Positions 37,165 to 45,797 of a stretch of DNA of 64,000 nucleotides are shown in pieces (position 1 is the stretch's first letter; each line of letters starts with the position of its first letter). This DNA is from JAJPKK01 sp963802745 (GTDB taxonomy: Bacteria > Pseudomonadota > Alphaproteobacteria > Rhizobiales > Xanthobacteraceae). The DNA lies in NCBI GenBank assembly GCA_963802745.1, contig CAWDKL010000035.1:62001-126000 (forward strand), read 5' to 3'. The position numbers were made by a program, and so were the translations under genes. The notes beneath the pieces were generated by a model. That model worked only from the letters and a program-made list of their open reading frames with translations. It was not told the origin of the DNA and searched no databases.

Positions 37165-37710
37165 TAGGCGTCGTGGCGCGACCCCGGCTTCCGGCAGGAC
37201 GACGATCATCCGGTGGTTTGCGTCAATTGGGACGACGCCGCTGCCTATGTGAAATGGCTCGCCGAATTGATCGGCAAGCCCTATCGGCTGCTGACCGAGG
37301 CCGAATGGGAATATGCCGCCCGCGCCGGCACTACGACGCCGTTCTGGTGGGGTTCGGCGATAACACCAGTGCAGGCTAATTATGACGGCAATTTTGCCTA
37401 CGAGGGCGGCGGGAAGAAGGGCGAATATCGAAAGGGGACCGTGCCGGTGGGCGGCTTCGCGGCCAATCCGTGGGGCCTGTACGACGTTCACGGCAACGTG
37501 TGGGAATGGTGCGAGGACATCTGGCACGACAGCTACGACGCCGCTCCGGCCGATGGAACCGCGCTTACAACCGGAGATAACAGTCGCCGTGTCGTTCGCG
37601 GCGGTTCCTGGTTCAGCGATCCGAGGAACCTCCGCACCGCCGCCCGCTATAGGAGCACCTACCGGTACAACAACCTAGGTTTCCGGCTTGGGAGGACGCT
37701 TATTCTTTAA
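37165..37710 (+). pseudogene. Formylglycine-generating-enzyme-like (SUMF1) domain, 5'-truncated
   Basis: The frame reads DDDHPVVCVNWDDAAAYVKW, YRLLTEAEWEYAARAGT, NPWGLYDVHGNVWEWCED and RVVRGGSWF, then RTAARYR and NLGFRLGRTL: the C-terminal two thirds of an FGE-sulfatase domain. The N-terminal third is missing and an in-frame TAG lies at 37165-37167, upstream of the homology. These domains oxidise protein cysteine to formylglycine or bind other partners. No sulfatase gene is nearby. Probably a non-functional remnant. Confidence 0.7.
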
Positions 37711-37735
37711 ATCTCTACTCCTTTACGTCTGGGGT

Positions 37736-37754
37736 CCAGGGGCGAAGCCCCTGG
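37736..37754 (+). terminator. Hairpin after the FGE-like remnant
   Basis: CCAGGGGC, a GAA loop, then GCCCCTGG: an 8-bp perfect stem followed by TCAAAAATTTT. It lies 26 bases after the stop of the FGE-like remnant. The T-run is imperfect, so termination strength is uncertain. Confidence 0.5.
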
Positions 37755-38053
37755 TCAAAAATTTTGACGGTACCGTTTACCCGATCATGCCCACCGCACC
37801 TGCACTGCGGCCGAGGCACAGCTTGTAAGGGTGGGCAACGGCCGCTTCGCCGTTGTCCACGCGGTCATGCATTTCGGTCCTGCGTCATCGCCTTGCCACC
37901 GAACCCCGGCGGCTTGCCGGCGTGGGCACGGCGCATGGCGGGCAAGGCCATGCAAAACAGGCAGATCGTGCCGGCCATGCCCCGTGCTCACCCTACGCCT
38001 CCACCGCACGGCACTGCAATCCGGGCTACGGACAGGCGATACGGGCTGGCAGC

Positions 38054-38311
38054 AATACCGTTCACTTAACCTGAGGATGCGCGCGTCCCCTCTCCCCGCG
38101 GCGTTCTTCACGCGTGGGGAGAGGGTCAGGGTGAGGGGCGGGGGCAAGTCAGGGCAGAGGGTACGTGATCGCCTTTGGGCAGGCAACGACATAGCTGCAA
38201 GACATCGGCAGCGCCTCTGTGCTGACCTGCCCCTCACCCTAACCCTCTCCCCATCGTGAAGAACGATGGGGAGAGGGGACGCGCGCATCCCCAGGTTAAG
38301 TGAACGGTATT
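38054..38311. repeat. Palindromic repeat family B, complete 258-bp element
   Basis: The outer 44 bases of each end, beginning AATACCGTTCACTTAACCTG, are inverted copies with one mismatch. Complementarity continues inward through GTTCTTCACG and GGGGAGAGGGT-AGGGTGAGGGGC to arms of about 85 bases around an 88-base centre. There is no ORF of note and no clear target-site duplication. Related partial copies are at 36953-37060 and 43879-44076, and a looser one lies inside hrpB. Confidence 0.8.
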
Positions 38312-38424
38312 GGGGCTAGCGGACTAGCAGCCTGTCGAAGCCTGCTGTTTGCATGTAGCGTGTGGTGACGAAAGTATATCGCGTAGCCATATCGGCGATG
38401 TGGCAAAAAACAGTGGAGAGTCGA

Positions 38425-38706
38425 ATGACCGTGATGCGGGTGCGCCGGATGGCGCAGGTGGTGCTCCCCGCCGAAGTCCAGCGGGCGCTGAACGTCCAAG
38501 AGGGCGATTATCTCGAAGCCGAGATCGTCAAGGGCGGCGTGCTCTTGAAGCCGCTCGGCGTCGTCCAGCGCGAGCGCGCATGGCAAAGAATTCAAGAAGC
38601 GGCCGGGCGGGTGCGCCGCAACGAACCGCTTGCGATGGAGGACAATGAAGCCGAGGAGGAGGCGATAGCGGCCGACATAAAGGCCCTGCGCAAGCAACAT
38701 GCTTAA
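38425..38706 (+). CDS. AbrB/MazE-family antitoxin
   Basis: 93 residues. The N-terminal swapped-hairpin domain is visible as VLPAEVQRALNVQEGDYLEA and VKGGVLLKPL; the acidic C-terminal half (EDNEAEEEAIAADIKAL) is the usual disordered toxin-binding tail. GGAGAG precedes the ATG at 38425. It overlaps the PIN toxin gene by 8 bases, as expected for a coupled pair, and would repress its own promoter. Confidence 0.85.
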   Translation: MTVMRVRRMAQVVLPAEVQRALNVQEGDYLEAEIVKGGVLLKPLGVVQRERAWQRIQEAAGRVRRNEPLAMEDNEAEEEAIAADIKALRKQHA

Positions 38707-39136
38707 GGTGGTGCTCGACACGACGATCCTGGTGAGCGCCTTTCTGCGGTACGTTCCCGGCGCGGCATCATACGAGGTGCTCCGGTTTGCGGAAGACGAG
38801 AACTGCGAACTCTATCTTTCCGAAGGCATTCTCGATGAGACCGCGCGAGCGCTGCTTGCGAGCCAGCGCAATCGCCGTATCTACACCTACGGCGACGAGG
38901 ATGTGGTCGCATACTGCCAAGCACTGACCAGATTGGGAAGGATCGTCGCCGACGTGCCCGACATTCGCGGTGTGGTGCGCGATCCGAACGACGACATGAT
39001 CGTCGCCTGCGCGGTTGCGGCCGGCGCCGACTACATCGTAACGCGCGATAAGGATCTGCTCGCGCTCGGGGAATATGACGGCATTGCGATGATCAAGCCC
39101 GAGGCATTTTTGGCGATCCTGCGGGCGCGGCGATAG
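38699..39136 (+). CDS. PIN-domain toxin (COG1569 type)
   Basis: 145 residues. PIN-domain ribonuclease with acidic residues in VLDTTILVSAF (Asp7), SEGILDETARALL, RDPNDDMIVACAVA and YIVTRDKDLL. The R-D-P-x-D-D-x-x-x-A-x-A pattern marks the putative toxin-antitoxin PIN family. All catalytic acids are present. It overlaps the AbrB-type antitoxin gene upstream. Confidence 0.87.
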   Translation: MLKVVLDTTILVSAFLRYVPGAASYEVLRFAEDENCELYLSEGILDETARALLASQRNRRIYTYGDEDVVAYCQALTRLGRIVADVPDIRGVVRDPNDDMIVACAVAAGADYIVTRDKDLLALGEYDGIAMIKPEAFLAILRARR

Positions 39137-39216
39137 ACCGAATTCCGACTGATCACATCACTCCACGTACGGTCACGTCGCCGTTATGACCGGGCGCCGA
39201 TGGGTTTGCCAATCGG

Positions 39217-39762
39217 CTAACCTGCCCGCGCCGAAACGAACGCGTTTCCATCAAAACCCGCAAGGTCGAGCCGGAACGGCTCCGCCTCGGCGGCGGAGGC
39301 GCCCATGCCGATCGCTTCGACGGCCCGGATCATGCGGCCGCCGCGGCCGAGGTACTGGTCGGCGAGCGTCACGATGCGGATGTTCGGGGTCGCGGTCGGG
39401 GAGGCGCGGCGCAGCGCGGCGGCGACGGCCCGCTCGCTCGCTTCCGGATTGAGCGCGCACACGGACACGAAGGCCGCAGCGGTCGAGCGGCTGATGCCGG
39501 CGAAGCAATGCACCACCAGCGGCGTCTGCCGCGGCCAATCGCGCACGAAGGCGACGAGCTTTTCGACATGCTTGACCTCCGGCATCTCGTAACCATCAAG
39601 CGGTGCGCTGATGTCATGCAGCTGCAGCCACAGGTGATCTGTCGCTGCCACGGTGGCGGGACGGCTCACCCGGTCTTCGCGGGCCAGCAGGGACACCACA
39701 TGGCGGGCACCGGTTGCCGCGACCGTCTCGTGAAGCCGCGCCAGCGAGCAAACATGGATCAT
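39217..39762 (-). CDS. Tyrosine/dual-specificity protein phosphatase
   Basis: 181 residues. The cysteine-phosphatase loop HCFAGISRS fits H-C-x5-R-S, and the general-acid aspartate is probably in LHDISAPLDGYEMP. The N-terminal MIHVCSLARLHETVAATGAR is characteristic of this alphaproteobacterial family. Substrate unknown; cytoplasmic. Same strand as the HD hydrolase and fliO genes upstream, separated by about 195 bases. Confidence 0.85.
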   Translation of the reverse strand: MIHVCSLARLHETVAATGARHVVSLLAREDRVSRPATVAATDHLWLQLHDISAPLDGYEMPEVKHVEKLVAFVRDWPRQTPLVVHCFAGISRSTAAAFVSVCALNPEASERAVAAALRRASPTATPNIRIVTLADQYLGRGGRMIRAVEAIGMGASAAEAEPFRLDLAGFDGNAFVSARAG

Positions 39763-39957
39763 CGCGTCGTCCTTGGTGACTCGGGTGCATCGATTGGCTG
39801 GAAATCATGCATTTGTCGTGGGCCTGGATCTACGTAGCGGCGGAAATCCATGACCCTGGACAGGGGGTGGGTGTCGGGGCCTCGGCTTGCAGAAACATCG
39901 AACCGGTCCGGCATCGCTCCTGGATGATGGTGGCATGTCCCGGCGGCGTGTTGTGGC

Positions 39958-40560
39958 TCACAGCTGTGACGCCGCTGCGAACCGTTGCAAAAACCGGGCT
40001 TTCGCCGTCTCGGCCGGCCACGGGGTCAGATAGTCTTTTTCGCACGCCGCCGGCAAGGCCGGCCGGGGGCCGAAAAAACGGCGCGCTTCGGCCGCGGCAA
40101 ATCCCGCCAGCGCGGTCGCCTCCAGAAACGCGGAGCCGCGGTCCGCCGCCTTGACGATGGCGACGATTTCGGCCGGCAGCTCCGGCGGCAGCCCGAAGCG
40201 AATGTGGATGGCGTCAAGCAGGCGGCGTTCCACGGCCTTGTAGGCCCCTCCCATGACGGCCTTGAACGGCGAGATCATATCGCCGATCACGTATTCGGGC
40301 GCGTCATGCAACAGCAGCGCGAGCGCCAGGCGGCGATCGACCGCTCCGGTCACGCGCCGGGCGATCTCCTCGGTCAGCAGCGTATGCTGGGCGACGGAGA
40401 AAATATGCTCTCCGTGGGTTTGTCCGTTCCAGCGCGCCACCCGCGCCAGGCCGTGGGCGATATCCTCGATCTCGATGTCGAGCGGGGACGGATCGAGGAG
40501 GTCCAGCCGGCGGCCCGACAGCATCCGCTGCCACGCCCGTGGCGCCGCGCTGCGGGGCAT
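39958..40560 (-). CDS. HD-domain hydrolase (YfbR-like)
   Basis: 200 residues. HD metal site: H in THGEHIFSVAQHTLL, the HD pair in LLLHDAPEYVIGD and the late D in VKAADRGSAF. This is the layout of YfbR-type 5'-deoxynucleotidases, and the alphaproteobacterial relatives are annotated as HD family hydrolases. It begins 10 bases after the fliO stop and so is co-transcribed with it. Confidence 0.87.
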   Translation of the reverse strand: MPRSAAPRAWQRMLSGRRLDLLDPSPLDIEIEDIAHGLARVARWNGQTHGEHIFSVAQHTLLTEEIARRVTGAVDRRLALALLLHDAPEYVIGDMISPFKAVMGGAYKAVERRLLDAIHIRFGLPPELPAEIVAIVKAADRGSAFLEATALAGFAAAEARRFFGPRPALPAACEKDYLTPWPAETAKARFLQRFAAASQL

Positions 40561-40570
40561 GGCGGTCCCG

Positions 40571-41560
40571 TCAGGACTTCGGCGGGTTCGCGGGGGAGTG
40601 TTCGAGCATGTTAGCCGACGGGGATGCGGTAGCTTGCTGCTCTACCGGCCGTGCGGGGCGCCGCAGCGCGGCCTCCAGACGATGCGCCAACTCGGCCAGG
40701 CTGGCGTCCGTATCTTGCGCCGCGTCAGGCCGGGCGGGCGGAGGAGCAGACAATCGCTCTGCGGCGGCTGCCGGTTGGGCGGGCGGGGTGGCGCGTTTGG
40801 GTTCGGGCGACCCCAGTCCGCCGTCCGGCACAACCGGTTCACGCGCGGACTCCGGCACGGACGAAAAAACCGGCACAAAAACGCGCGGCGCCACCGCCGG
40901 ATGGACCGGGGCCGGCGGCACTTCGGCCGTTGGGACCGGCACATCGCGAACCTGCATCGTCAACGTATTTACGCCCGGCGCCGCGGCCGGACGCTCCGGC
41001 GCGGGCGGGTTTCGGGAAGCCGGTGGGGGAATCGGCTCTTCGTGCCGCCCTTGGCTGGATCCTTGACTGGATCTTTGGCCCGCTTCTTGGCGCAACTCCT
41101 GTTGCGGTATCACGATCGGCTCGCGCGCGGCGGCTTGCACCGGGTCCGGGCGTGGCCCGATCCACGCCTCGAACGCCGGGCTCGCAGGTGCAGCCGTTTC
41201 CGCGCGGGGCGGCCGTCGGACCGGCCTATCCGGGGAAGCGGCCGCAGGCGCCTCGCGGGCGGGGGAAAACGCCTCGGACTGCCCGATATTGGGCTCGATG
41301 ACGATATCGGTCGGACCGCCGATCATAATCAGGTGTTCGGCATCGTCCCGCCGGATCAGCACCAGCCGGCGCCGCGCATCCACGGCCGCGGTGTCGATGA
41401 CGGCAAGCCGCGACTGCTTTCCGCGCCGCGACGTTGGGCTCCCGGTTGCGATCCGGAACCGCTGCCACAGCAACGCCGCGAGTCCGACCAAACCCAGCAC
41501 CAGCAAGAAGGGAACGGCAAATCCCGCGACCGCCGGCAGGTTGTCCCAAATCTGTTCCAT
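40571..41560 (-). CDS. FliO-like flagellar biosynthesis protein
   Basis: 329 residues. One N-terminal transmembrane helix (AVAGFAVPFLLVLGLVGLAA), then the FliO domain with RLAVIDTAAVDARRRLVLIR and DAEHLIMIGGPTDIVIEPNI. About 200 residues of proline- and alanine-rich, low-complexity cytoplasmic tail follow (EPIPPPASRNPPAPERPAAA). FliO assists assembly of the flagellar type III export gate. No other flagellar gene is in the window, but an isolated fliO beside an HD hydrolase gene is a familiar rhizobial arrangement. GGGAG precedes the ATG. Confidence 0.85.
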   Translation of the reverse strand: MEQIWDNLPAVAGFAVPFLLVLGLVGLAALLWQRFRIATGSPTSRRGKQSRLAVIDTAAVDARRRLVLIRRDDAEHLIMIGGPTDIVIEPNIGQSEAFSPAREAPAAASPDRPVRRPPRAETAAPASPAFEAWIGPRPDPVQAAAREPIVIPQQELRQEAGQRSSQGSSQGRHEEPIPPPASRNPPAPERPAAAPGVNTLTMQVRDVPVPTAEVPPAPVHPAVAPRVFVPVFSSVPESAREPVVPDGGLGSPEPKRATPPAQPAAAAERLSAPPPARPDAAQDTDASLAELAHRLEAALRRPARPVEQQATASPSANMLEHSPANPPKS

Positions 41561-41650
41561 TGACGTGCTCCCTACCCGCTCAGTGCCCGCCGCCGAACCA
41601 TTGCGGCCCTGCGGGAGCGCGACGCCCGCCGCGCGCTCGCTCGGAGGCCC

Positions 41651-42538
41651 TCAATTCCTGGCGCGGTCCTTGGCGCGGTCCGTGGCACGGTCGAAGAACC
41701 GCAGATCGGGTGGCGCCTGCTTCTTCTTGGACGGCATCAAAAAACCGTCGGCGCTGAGATAATAGCCATCCCGGCCGATGAACAGCAGGGCATTGTATTC
41801 CGGACAAATCAACTCCGGCCACTCCGGTTTAGGATCGCTATTGCGGACATAGCGCTTATCGACCGTCCAAGGCCTGGTCAGGGCGTGGTCGATGACGGTA
41901 ATCTCGTCGTGAAGCATGTTCGGATCGGCAGCGTCGAGGTAAATGCGCTCCTTGAAGACCGACTGATTGTCGGCGTGCAGCGGTAGTCCGGTCGCATCGA
42001 ACTCCCGCGGCCCCTTGAAGCCGCGGGTTTCGACCTCCAGCACGTCGTAGCGGCCGTCGCCGTCCTGGTCGACCCACCGCCCGATCGAGTAGCCTGCGAA
42101 TGTCGGCTCGATCGCCTGCGGCCAGTCGCGTCCATCGGTAAAGATGCGCCGGTAGGGATCGTAATCGCCGATCAGGATGTAGGTCGTCTCCGGCGTGACG
42201 ACGAATTCCAGCGGCCGGAATGCCACCATCATGAACGGCATGCCGGCGGCGACGCAGCGGGCATGGTCGACATTGTTGCCCTGGCCGCCCTGCTCCTGAT
42301 CCGCGATACTGGCGTCGAGAATGGCCTGATATTCCGGCGTCAGCGGCGCTTGCTGGCCGCGTCCCCAGGACTTGGTCTGGTCGAACGACGGCTGGCCGCC
42401 GACCCCTTCGACCACGAACCGGTCCCATTGCCCCTTCAGCTGCGGGTATTTGGCGTCGTCGAACGCCTGCGCGCCGCCCACCGTCAACAGCAGCGCCGCA
42501 ACGCGCGCCAATGTGCGGGTCGAAAGTCGAGAGGTCAT
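41651..42538 (-). CDS. Secreted protein of unknown function
   Basis: 295 residues with a signal peptide (MTSRLSTRTLARVAALLLTV, ending GGAQA). The mature region includes YPQLKGQWDRFVVEG, LTPEYQAILDASIADQEQGG, ARCVAAGMPFMM, TTYILIGDYDPYRRIFTDGR, DEITVIDHALTRPWTV and ELICPEYNALLFIGRDGYY. It resembles the secreted paralogues at 14.9 and 17.9 kb in layout but not closely in sequence. No catalytic motif recognised. Start chosen at the signal peptide; the longer frame to 42673 is unlikely. Confidence 0.78.
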   Translation of the reverse strand: MTSRLSTRTLARVAALLLTVGGAQAFDDAKYPQLKGQWDRFVVEGVGGQPSFDQTKSWGRGQQAPLTPEYQAILDASIADQEQGGQGNNVDHARCVAAGMPFMMVAFRPLEFVVTPETTYILIGDYDPYRRIFTDGRDWPQAIEPTFAGYSIGRWVDQDGDGRYDVLEVETRGFKGPREFDATGLPLHADNQSVFKERIYLDAADPNMLHDEITVIDHALTRPWTVDKRYVRNSDPKPEWPELICPEYNALLFIGRDGYYLSADGFLMPSKKKQAPPDLRFFDRATDRAKDRARN

Positions 42539-42743
42539 GAGAGCTTTTCCTGGTGGTGGCAACCTAACGCCTGAAGCGCAGGGAACTAAGCAGGGAACTA
42601 AATGGAGTGCCGACCGCCACGCAAGCGCAACGCGGGGCGGATGCTGCCAACGCTGTGCCGCAGAATTGCGCATTTAACGAGGCGATGTCATGGATTCTCG
42701 CGGCGCAACCCGGCACCGCCGTCCGCCGGCGTCGGCCTGCCGG

Positions 42744-43790
42744 TCAAGGCGCGCCATACCATGTCAACCGGCCGCCGCCATGCCGGGCTAACAGTCTCTT
42801 TTCGACCAAGGAGCGAAACGTCGCCTTCAAGGTATTGGGGCTCGCGCCGATCGCGCGGACCATGTCGCGGGTGGTCACCCGCCCATGGTCACGGACATAG
42901 TCGAGAATGGCGAGTGCCAGCTCCGGCAGCGCCGCCAGCGCGTTCGCCTCCCGCTCGATTTTGCCGGCGAGACGGCGCTTCTGTTGCTGCAGGGCACGCA
43001 GGAAGAACAGCAGCCAGGGCTGCCAGTCCGGCATTGCGGTGCGGATCGTGCCCTGCGTTTGATGCAGGGCCCGATAATACCCCTCCTTGCTGGCCTCGAT
43101 GACGGCCTCAAGCGAGCTGTACGGAACATACGCATAGCCGGCCTGTAGCAAGAGCAGCGTTGTCAGAATGCGGCTGAGCCGTCCGTTGCCGTCCTGGAAG
43201 GGATGGATTTCCAGGAAAACCACCACGAACATGGCAATGACGAGCAGGGGGTGCAGCCGGCGAAGCGCCCGGGCTTCATTGAGCCAAGCGACCAGCTCGG
43301 CCATCCGGCGCGGTGTATCGAAAGGGCTGGCGGTAGCCAACACAATGCCGACCTGCTTGCCGTCCGCGTCGAACGCCGCAACATTGTTGTATGATTTCTT
43401 GTATTCGCCGCGATGCCAGGCGTCCTTCTCGCTGTGGCGCAGCAGATCGCGGTGGAGCTGCTTGATGTGGTTTTCGGTAACCGGAATGTCCCGCCAGGCG
43501 GCAAAGATGGTTTCCATGCAATCCGCATAGCCGGCGACGTCCTGCTCGTCCCGACTCGCCAGCGTCTCGATGTCCAGATTGGCGAGCAGGCGGTCAACCT
43601 CGCGGTCGGTCAGCTTGCTACCCTCGATGCGGGTGGAAGAGCCGATGCTTTCGATCGTCGCGATGCGGCGCAATGCGTTCAACCGCTCCGGCGCCAGCGT
43701 CCCATATGCACGCCAAGCGCCTTTGAACTCGTCGATTTCCGCGATCAGGCTCAGCAATTCCGGCGTGATCCGGATGGTGTCGGTGTTCAT
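42744..43790 (-). CDS. Fic family protein with N-terminal inhibitory motif
   Basis: 348 residues. Fic proteins transfer AMP from ATP to target hydroxyls. The catalytic motif HPFQDGNGR is at 196-204. An inhibitory S-x-x-x-E-G (STRIEG, 52-57) lies N-terminal, the class II layout in which the same protein silences itself. The C-terminal 60 residues form a winged helix (ILDYVRDHGRVTTRDMVRAI), suggesting DNA binding and possible autoregulation. The promoter region carries six CCGGA repeats (43793-43853). Confidence 0.9.
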   Translation of the reverse strand: MNTDTIRITPELLSLIAEIDEFKGAWRAYGTLAPERLNALRRIATIESIGSSTRIEGSKLTDREVDRLLANLDIETLASRDEQDVAGYADCMETIFAAWRDIPVTENHIKQLHRDLLRHSEKDAWHRGEYKKSYNNVAAFDADGKQVGIVLATASPFDTPRRMAELVAWLNEARALRRLHPLLVIAMFVVVFLEIHPFQDGNGRLSRILTTLLLLQAGYAYVPYSSLEAVIEASKEGYYRALHQTQGTIRTAMPDWQPWLLFFLRALQQQKRRLAGKIEREANALAALPELALAILDYVRDHGRVTTRDMVRAIGASPNTLKATFRSLVEKRLLARHGGGRLTWYGAP

Positions 43791-43792
43791 GA

Positions 43793-43853
43793 CCGGAATT
43801 TATGCCGGATTAGACCGGATTGTCTGCCGGAATAACGACCGGATTAGACCGGA
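43793..43853. promoter_or_regulatory. Array of six CCGGA(A/T)T repeats upstream of fic
   Basis: CCGGA occurs at 43793, 43805, 43815, 43827, 43839 and 43849, spaced 12, 10, 12, 12 and 10 bases, close to one helical turn. The array begins 2 bases before the fic start codon and includes CCGGATTAGACCGGA twice. It looks like a cooperative operator. A similar CCGGATAGACCGGATTAGG occurs at 46144-46162 next to a small ORF. Confidence 0.6.
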
Positions 43854-43878
43854 ATGCGCGCGCCTCGCGGCGCCGAAA

Positions 43879-44076
43879 ATGCGCGCGTCCCCTCTCCCCG
43901 CGGCGTTCTTCACGCCGTGGGGAGAGGGTTAGGGTGAGGGGCAGAGGCACGTGAGGGCGCACCAACAAATCGCCGCTGCGGCCAAGATTCGGTCGAGCCG
44001 TCTGAGCGGGCACCTGGCCCTCACCCCGACCCTCTGCCTATCGTGAAAAACGATGGGGAGTGGGAGCGCGAGGCAT
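43879..44076. repeat. Palindromic repeat family B, degraded copy
   Basis: The left arm ATGCGCGCGTCCCCTCTCCC through GTTCTTCACG and GGTTAGGGTGAGGGGC closely matches the element at 38054. The right arm (CCCTCACCCCGACCCTCTGC, ATCGTGAAAAACGATGGGGA) is more diverged. The right 55 bases overlap the 3' end of the solute-binding protein gene. Confidence 0.7.
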
Positions 44077-44908
44077 GTTTCAGCATGACCGCGCGATCCT
44101 CCAAGCGTAACGTCGTGTCGATCGGCGCGATCTTGTAGCGCTCGGACAATTCGCGGGTCAGGCCTCGGCGGTCCAGTTCCCCGATGGCGGCGACGAGGCG
44201 GCGCTTGAGCGTAAGATCGCCCTTCCACAGCCCGAACGTCACCGGATAGCGCTGCAGCGGCTCCGGGAGCCAAGCGACCTGCGCCCCGACGGTGCCGGCA
44301 ATCTGCCCCGCCATCAACGCTTCGCTGACCGCGGCATCGATCGTGCCGGCGCGCAGCGCCGCGGTCAGCGCTTCGGCGCTGGGGAAGATTTGCACCTGCG
44401 CCTGCTGGCTGCGCAGAAAGCGGCTGAGGGCGATGCGGTCGAGCCCGGCAAGGCCGGCATAGAAGCCCACCTTGACGTCCCGCAAACTGGCCGGAAGGGT
44501 TTTGGCGATCAGCGCCCAGCCGGTCTGCAGATGCGGCGGGGTGGTGTCGAGGAAGGAGCGGGTCAAGTCCGAGGCCACAACGCCGCCGGCCAGCATCTCG
44601 CATTGCGCCCGCGTCACGTTCCAGTTGCGCGGATTGAAGTCGCGCCCCATCGCGGGGTTGTTGGCAACGATCAGCCTGACATCGAGCCGCTTGGCGATCG
44701 CCTGGGCGAACTCGATATCGAAACCCGGCGCCTCCGGCTTGCCGGTCACCAGCGGCGGATAGAGCGTCGGCACGCAAATCTTCAAAACGCCGGCCTGCCG
44801 GATCTCGGCCATCGAGGTATCGGGCGGCAACAGCGAGACGGCTCCGAGCACGGCCGCGATGACGGCGAACGTCATCACGTCCCCAAGCCAGCGCGGCCGC
44901 TCGCTCAT
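44021..44908 (-). CDS. Periplasmic solute-binding protein (SBP_bac_3 type)
   Basis: 295 residues. An N-terminal hydrophobic segment (VMTFAVIAAVLGAVSLL) serves as signal or anchor. The family-3 solute-binding domain follows: GVLKICVPTLYPPLV, PGFDIEFAQAIAKRLDV, RDFNPRNWNVTRAQCEMLAG and SEALMAGQIAG. Such proteins bind amino acids or small organic ions for ABC uptake, but no permease or ATPase gene is adjacent. The last 18 residues (HASRSHSPSFFTIGRGSG) are encoded by a palindromic repeat, so the native stop was replaced. Start at 44908 (MSERPRWL). Confidence 0.82.
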   Translation of the reverse strand: MSERPRWLGDVMTFAVIAAVLGAVSLLPPDTSMAEIRQAGVLKICVPTLYPPLVTGKPEAPGFDIEFAQAIAKRLDVRLIVANNPAMGRDFNPRNWNVTRAQCEMLAGGVVASDLTRSFLDTTPPHLQTGWALIAKTLPASLRDVKVGFYAGLAGLDRIALSRFLRSQQAQVQIFPSAEALTAALRAGTIDAAVSEALMAGQIAGTVGAQVAWLPEPLQRYPVTFGLWKGDLTLKRRLVAAIGELDRRGLTRELSERYKIAPIDTTLRLEDRAVMLKHASRSHSPSFFTIGRGSG

Positions 44909-45154
44909 GGGCGCGCCGCCCTGCATGGGCGGGGTAGGGGAGGCGAACATCCAGGTGGCAAGGGGATCATCCGTTCAGGCACTAAAATAGCTATCTGTAT
45001 GATGGTGTGGCGACGGTCTGGCGGCGTGGGTGGCGTAGGATCGCGCATCGTCAACACCTTTTGTCGTGGCTCAACGCCGCGGCAATTCGCATTCTATCGC
45101 ATGCCGTTGGCGGCAAGGAATAGCCCTTGCCGGGCCGCGTCCGGGCCGCGTGTT

Positions 45155-45565
45155 TCAATCAGGCGTGACGATCGGAATGACCTGCCGACCGTGGCGCCGA
45201 TAGATGCGGAGGTCGGAGTCCGTCGTGAGGAGAACCGGGGTATCCACTATCTCCGTCATGCGAACGAGACACGCATCCGCAAAGCTCATCGGCACGTTTG
45301 CGTATCTTTGTAACAGCTTGAGAACGGTGCCCGCGTGTTCGCGAAAGCTGAAGGGACACACCAAGGCACCGCGAGCCACGACCGCCATCAGAATTCCGGT
45401 TCCACGCGCCCCGAGCAGATGAAAAGCTTCCGACAAAACAGCTTCGCAGGTTGTCCAGGGCGGCGAAAGCCTGGCGGCTTCGGCCGCCGCCCAGTGATGA
45501 TTGGTGTCGCCGCGGCTCAGCAGCGCAACAACAAAACCGGTGTCAACGAGCACGTTTGTCGCCAT
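45155..45565 (-). CDS. PIN-domain toxin (VapC-like)
   Basis: 136 residues. PIN acids are in VLVDTGFVVALLSRGD, the glutamate in TTCEAVLSEAFHLLG, and FADACLVRMTE and LLTTDSDLRIYRR. The D-x-G-F-x-V-A-L and late T-x-D-x-D-F/L-x-x-Y-R pattern is a common VapC subgroup. It overlaps the upstream antitoxin gene by 23 bases. Confidence 0.88.
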   Translation of the reverse strand: MATNVLVDTGFVVALLSRGDTNHHWAAAEAARLSPPWTTCEAVLSEAFHLLGARGTGILMAVVARGALVCPFSFREHAGTVLKLLQRYANVPMSFADACLVRMTEIVDTPVLLTTDSDLRIYRRHGRQVIPIVTPD

Positions 45566-45797
45566 ATCCGGTAGATTTCAGGTACCGCTTGGTCTGCTTG
45601 CTCAAATCCGGTGCCAGTCCTTCGACCGCTCCGACGAGATCGGCAATCGCACCGAGCGGACTTGGCATGTCTTCGGGCGGTCGGCCAAGCGTCAAGCGCT
45701 CACGGACGACGTTGGATTTGGATACATTTCGGCGTCGCGATTCCGCCTCGATCTGAGCGATCAGAGCTTCAGGCAATCGCACGGTCAATGTCTTCAT
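45543..45797 (-). CDS. Ribbon-helix-helix antitoxin (CopG-like)
   Basis: 84 residues. The N-terminal RHH fold reads MKTLTVRLPEALIAQIEAES then RRRNVSKSNVVRERL; the rest is an acidic tail that would bind the PIN toxin encoded next. ATG at 45797 preferred over the GTG one codon upstream. No strong ribosome site. The pair should be autoregulated through this protein. Confidence 0.85.
   Translation of the reverse strand: MKTLTVRLPEALIAQIEAESRRRNVSKSNVVRERLTLGRPPEDMPSPLGAIADLVGAVEGLAPDLSKQTKRYLKSTGYGDKRAR

Larger units (their letters stand above)
37711..38424. other. 714-base gene-free region with hairpin and palindromic element
   Basis: Contains a terminator-like hairpin (37736-37754), further short GTGGGCA-type repeat fragments between 37790 and 38000, and a complete family B palindromic element (38054-38311). 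No credible ORF. Confidence 0.6.

Noticed and set aside
44909..45154. Possible coding remnant between the solute-binding protein gene and the PIN toxin gene
   Set aside because: No frame shows more than a few consecutive family-like residues; treated as empty.
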